Of a DNA stretch of 64,000 bases, positions 61,148-64,000 are shown one piece after another. A program made the position numbers and the translations under genes. The notes under the pieces were generated by a model. That model ran no database searches. It was given only the letters and a program-made list of their open reading frames with translations, and was not told where the DNA came from. The stretch's first letter is position 1. Every line of letters begins with the position of its first letter. Source of the DNA: Sulfurimonas sp. HSL3-2 (GTDB lineage: Bacteria > Campylobacterota > Campylobacteria > Campylobacterales > Sulfurimonadaceae). The DNA is taken from positions 248,001 to 312,000 of the forward strand of contig NZ_CP147917.1 in the NCBI RefSeq assembly GCF_039645965.1, read 5' to 3'.

Positions 61148-62449
61148 TTATATGTTTAAGCCACGTTCACCGTGTACTGCTTCATCAAGACCGACTGTTT
61201 CAGTTTCTTCATCAACACGTCCGCCACCTGTTATAGCAGAAGCTATGAAGTAAACTATAACTGTACCGACTAGAGTTACTAGACCGACAACTGCGATAGA
61301 CTCAAGTTGAACCATGATTTGTCCCATTCTGTCACCACTTGCTTTAAGTGGACCGTCCCATAAAAGATCTTGATCGTTTAGAGCGAATATACCAGTTGCT
61401 AACGCACCCCATAGACCAGCTAAGAAGTGAATACCAAATGCATCTAAACTATCATCGTATCCAAGTTTTTTCTTCAAGAAAGCTACACCGAAGAAACCGA
61501 TAACTGAACCAACCGCACCAACGATGATAGCACCGCCAACACCGACGAAACCTGCTGCCGGAGTGATCGCAACTAGACCAGCTACAACACCTGAAGCTGC
61601 ACCTAAAAGAGTTGGTTTTTTGAATATTGTCCACTCAATGATTAACCATGTGATAGCTGCTACTGCTGTTGCTATAGTAGTTGTTAAAAGAGCTACACCA
61701 GCGACTGCGTTTGCACCGAATGCTGAACCAGCATTGAATCCATACCAACCAAACCAAAGGATAGCTGCACCAAGAGCAGTAAGCATAACACTCATAGGTT
61801 TCATAGCAATTTTTGGATAACCGTTACGTTTACCGACTAAGTAAGCAAGTACTAAACCAGCAAGACCACCATTCATGTGAACAACTGTACCACCTGCAAA
61901 GTCAAGTGTACCAGCATCAAATAGGAATCCACCACCCCATACCATGTGAGCGATCGGAGCATAAACAACGACTGTCCAGATAGCTGCGAACACTAACCAA
62001 GTAGAGAATTTCATACGCTCAATAATTGAACCACTAGCGATAGCAACAGTAATAGCCGCAAAAGTACCTTGGAATGCAATGAACACGAAAGTCGGGTAAG
62101 TACCGCTTAAGTCTGTCCACTTGATACCTTCAAGCATAAAGTTAGATAAGCCACCGATAACACTGTTTAAACCGCCGTCAGCAGTTCCAAATGCCATTGA
62201 ATAACCAGCAATAACCCAAGCGATGAACGCAACACTGAATCCTACGAAAACCATCGCATATGTATTAAGTACGTTTTTCGCACGAGTCATACCACCGTAA
62301 AACAGAGCAAGACCAGCCGGAGTCATAAGTAATACTAACGCAGTAGATATCATCATCCACGCAGTGTCACCGCTATCTAATTTAGGAGCATCTTCAGCCA
62401 AAACTAAAGAAGGTAAAAGCAATAATGTTGCTAAAAGCCATTTTTTCAT
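61148..62449 (-). CDS. amtB: Ammonium transporter
   Basis: 433 residues with a signal-like N-terminus (KKWLLATLLLLPSLVLAEDA) and eleven helices. Family segments are AGLALFYGGMTRAKNVLNTY, the Phe gate region, DFAGGTVVHMNGGLAGLVLA with the twin-His pore, and GAASGVVAGLVAITPAAGFV. It admits NH3 or NH4+ across the inner membrane and is closed by GlnK. The leader has a TATACT -10 box and two dyads at 62464-62479 and 62536-62550. Confidence 0.96.
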   Translation of the reverse strand: MKKWLLATLLLLPSLVLAEDAPKLDSGDTAWMMISTALVLLMTPAGLALFYGGMTRAKNVLNTYAMVFVGFSVAFIAWVIAGYSMAFGTADGGLNSVIGGLSNFMLEGIKWTDLSGTYPTFVFIAFQGTFAAITVAIASGSIIERMKFSTWLVFAAIWTVVVYAPIAHMVWGGGFLFDAGTLDFAGGTVVHMNGGLAGLVLAYLVGKRNGYPKIAMKPMSVMLTALGAAILWFGWYGFNAGSAFGANAVAGVALLTTTIATAVAAITWLIIEWTIFKKPTLLGAASGVVAGLVAITPAAGFVGVGGAIIVGAVGSVIGFFGVAFLKKKLGYDDSLDAFGIHFLAGLWGALATGIFALNDQDLLWDGPLKASGDRMGQIMVQLESIAVVGLVTLVGTVIVYFIASAITGGGRVDEETETVGLDEAVHGERGLNI

Positions 62450-62463
62450 TTTATTTCCTTTGT

Positions 62464-62479
62464 ACTCAATCGCTTGAGT
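62464..62479. promoter_or_regulatory. ACTCAA-TCGC-TTGAGT dyad in the amtB leader
   Basis: Perfect 6 bp dyad with a 4 bp loop between the predicted -10 box and the ribosome-binding site of amtB. It could be a repressor site or a short RNA hairpin. Confidence 0.35.
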
Positions 62480-62497
62480 GAATTAATTTATGAGAAA

Positions 62498-62503
62498 AGT
62501 ATA
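62498..62503 (-). promoter_or_regulatory. Predicted -10 box for amtB
   Basis: TATACT on the minus strand, about 50 bp upstream of the ATG. A further perfect 15-base dyad, GATTAAA-A-TTTAATC, lies about 33 bp upstream of it at 62536-62550, a plausible activator or repressor site. Confidence 0.45.
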
Positions 62504-62630
62504 TCACTTCGCTGTATATTAAAAATCAGTTTCATGATTAAAATTTAATCAATTGAAGAAATAGCTATAAGTTTTGACTATATTGGATAGCTTAGATGGT
62601 TTGAAGCTAGAACTATGTAAAAATGCAGGT

Positions 62631-64000
62631 ATGAAACTAGAAAATATAAAGCTAAAAACCGATTATCTTAATTTTGATGAGGAGTTTTTTCATAAAGTAA
62701 AACCTACACCGCTAAAGAAGCCGTTTTTGATATCTGCTAACAATGAAGTCGCAAAGATGTTGGAGATAGATAAAGATGAACTATATAATAGCAAATTTAC
62801 AGATCTTGTTAACGGCAGCTATATATTAGATGGAAGCGAACCGTTTGCTATGTGTTATGCAGGGCATCAGTTTGGATACTATGTTCCTCGTCTGGGAGAC
62901 GGCAGAGCTATTAACCTTGGAGAGTTAAAAGGAGAGCATCTTCAACTTAAAGGTTCGGGGCTGACACGTTACTCAAGACAGGGTGACGGAAGAGCTGTTC
63001 TTCGATCCTCCATCCGTGAGTATCTGATGAGTGAAGCGATGCATGCTTTGGGTGTGCCGACGACAAGAGCTTTGGCTGTCATAGGAAGCGACGAGAACGT
63101 CGCACGCGAGAGATGGGAGAAAGGGGCAGTCGTCTTGCGGGTGTCACCAAGCTGGATACGTTTTGGAACATTCGAGTATTTCTATTATAAAAGAAAGCAC
63201 GATAAGCTAGAACAGTTGGCCGATTACGTAATAGAACAAAGTTTCAGTGAATTGTCTCAAAAAGAGAACCGTTATATATTAATGTATGAAGAGATAGTAA
63301 AACGCACGGCTCATCTTATGGCTCACTGGCAAAGCGTAGGCTTTTCTCACGGAGTGATGAACACGGACAATATGTCTATCGAGGGACTTACGATCGATTA
63401 CGGGCCGTATTCGTTCTTGGATGATTATGATTTTGATTTTATATGTAATCACACGGATGCTGAGGGACGATACAGTTTCGGTAATCAGCCAAATATAGGT
63501 TACTGGAACCTTTCCATGCTTCTAAAAGCTCTGTCTCCTCTTATTAATATGGATAAGGGGAAAGAGGTACTTGAGAGGTATCCTACATACTTCACACAGC
63601 ATTTTCACTCTTTGATGTGTGCAAAGCTTGGACTTGATGAGAGTAAAGACCGTTCCAAATTGATACAGTGGCTTTTTAACATCATGCAAAACGATGCAGT
63701 CGACTATACGCTCTTCTTTAGAACGTTAAGCGAATATGAGAGTAAAGATGAGATAGGCAAGCTCTTTATATCAGATAAACGAATAATTGAATGGTTGGAG
63801 GAGTATGAAAAAGAGCTTCCATGTAAAGAGGATATGAAAAGGGTCAATCCAAAATATGTTTTAAAAAACTATATGCTTCAAGAAGCGATAGAAAAAGCGG
63901 AAACAGGGGATTTCTCTTTGGTTGATTCGTTTTTATATATAGCACAGAATCCGTATGAAGAGCATGAAGAGTTCAGCAGATATGCAAAGGCGACACCGCA
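62631..64000 (+). CDS. selO: SelO/YdiU protein (pseudokinase-fold AMPylase), cut by the window end
   Basis: The frame runs open to the right edge (456 codons seen). Start KLENIKLKTDYLNFDEEFFH; motifs YAGHQFGYYVPRLGDGRA, LKGSGLTRYSRQGDGRAVLR, EYLMSEAMHALGVPTTRALA, and GVMNTDNMSIEGLTIDYGP are those of SelO. The family uses ATP to AMPylate proteins and is linked to redox stress. The C-terminal Cys/Sec motif is outside the window. The ATG at 62631 has only a weak upstream site. Confidence 0.93.
   Translation, partial: MKLENIKLKTDYLNFDEEFFHKVKPTPLKKPFLISANNEVAKMLEIDKDELYNSKFTDLVNGSYILDGSEPFAMCYAGHQFGYYVPRLGDGRAINLGELKGEHLQLKGSGLTRYSRQGDGRAVLRSSIREYLMSEAMHALGVPTTRALAVIGSDENVARERWEKGAVVLRVSPSWIRFGTFEYFYYKRKHDKLEQLADYVIEQSFSELSQKENRYILMYEEIVKRTAHLMAHWQSVGFSHGVMNTDNMSIEGLTIDYGPYSFLDDYDFDFICNHTDAEGRYSFGNQPNIGYWNLSMLLKALSPLINMDKGKEVLERYPTYFTQHFHSLMCAKLGLDESKDRSKLIQWLFNIMQNDAVDYTLFFRTLSEYESKDEIGKLFISDKRIIEWLEEYEKELPCKEDMKRVNPKYVLKNYMLQEAIEKAETGDFSLVDSFLYIAQNPYEEHEEFSRYAKATP

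Noticed and set aside
61524-61820. 98-codon Ala/Pro-rich frame opposite amtB
   Set aside because: Typical antisense frame of a Gly/Ala-rich membrane protein.

Overview
The window is a piece of a free-living, flagellated member of the Campylobacterota (the former Epsilonproteobacteria), most like Sulfurimonas or a close relative. I infer this from three things. Two gene orders match what I remember of Campylobacter jejuni: nuoN followed by pflA, and rpsB-tsf-ABC ATPase-fliR-acidic protein-gmk-tatA-argS. The genome is A+T-rich. The gene content also fits: a NuoG-rich complex I, a monomeric NADP isocitrate dehydrogenase, a MqnP-type prenyltransferase, and many c-di-GMP and chemotaxis proteins. 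No species assignment was possible without a search. Coding is dense, there is no prophage and no CRISPR array, and one tRNA was found.

Layout. 1-12.7 kb: the distal half of a complex I operon, namely the end of one NuoG-like gene, a second complete nuoG, then nuoH to nuoN, followed by the flagellar motor scaffold gene pflA. 12.7-13.7 kb: two small sister genes with the same soluble N-terminal domain and different membrane domains. 13.7-19.9 kb: miaA (minus), then a plus-strand run of mqnP, two small unknowns, ftsW, murG, a DedA gene and bcp. 19.9-21.5 kb: an outer-membrane barrel protein. 21.8-29.7 kb: the translation, flagellar and secretion cluster. 29.7-33.2 kb: a FlaC-like secreted flagellin, an L,D-transpeptidase, a GNAT protein and an NhaC-type antiporter. 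33.4-35.6 kb: monomeric icd. 35.7-37.0 kb: an HNH-type gene enclosed by two ~200 bp inverted repeats. 37.0-41.3 kb: DedA, uvrB, an ankyrin lipoprotein and a stray copy of the uvrB 5' end. 41.5-57.2 kb: mostly signalling, with a binding protein plus GGDEF/EAL pair, a chemoreceptor, a YfiR-like/diguanylate cyclase pair divergent from a TonB receptor, an HD-GYP protein, oleate hydratase and a CPA1 antiporter. 57.4-64 kb: a ZapB-like/ZapA pair, tRNA-Arg, a FliL-like protein, a Memo/AMMECR1 pair, glnK-amtB and the start of selO.

How the parts work together: complex I and Na+/H+ antiporters serve energy and ion balance. fliR, pflA, flaC and the FliL-like gene serve motility. At least four c-di-GMP proteins (degenerate GGDEF with EAL, active GGDEF, HD-GYP, YfiR-like regulator) and one chemoreceptor link outside signals to movement or attachment. 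GlnK-AmtB handles ammonium.

The observations most worth following are: (1) the HNH gene enclosed by long inverted repeats, whose two copies share a hairpin with a compensatory base-pair change; (2) the 10-base palindrome TTACATGTAA, seen 11 times where roughly 0.2 would be expected; (3) two antiporter genes whose only well-placed start codon seems to be ATA, one of them also in frame behind a TAG stop; (4) a diverged duplicate of the uvrB 5' end; (5) three genes that look leaderless; (6) a pair of cysteine-rich sister proteins of unknown function. Start codons were chosen by ribosome-binding sites and domain boundaries, so some differ from the longest open frame.
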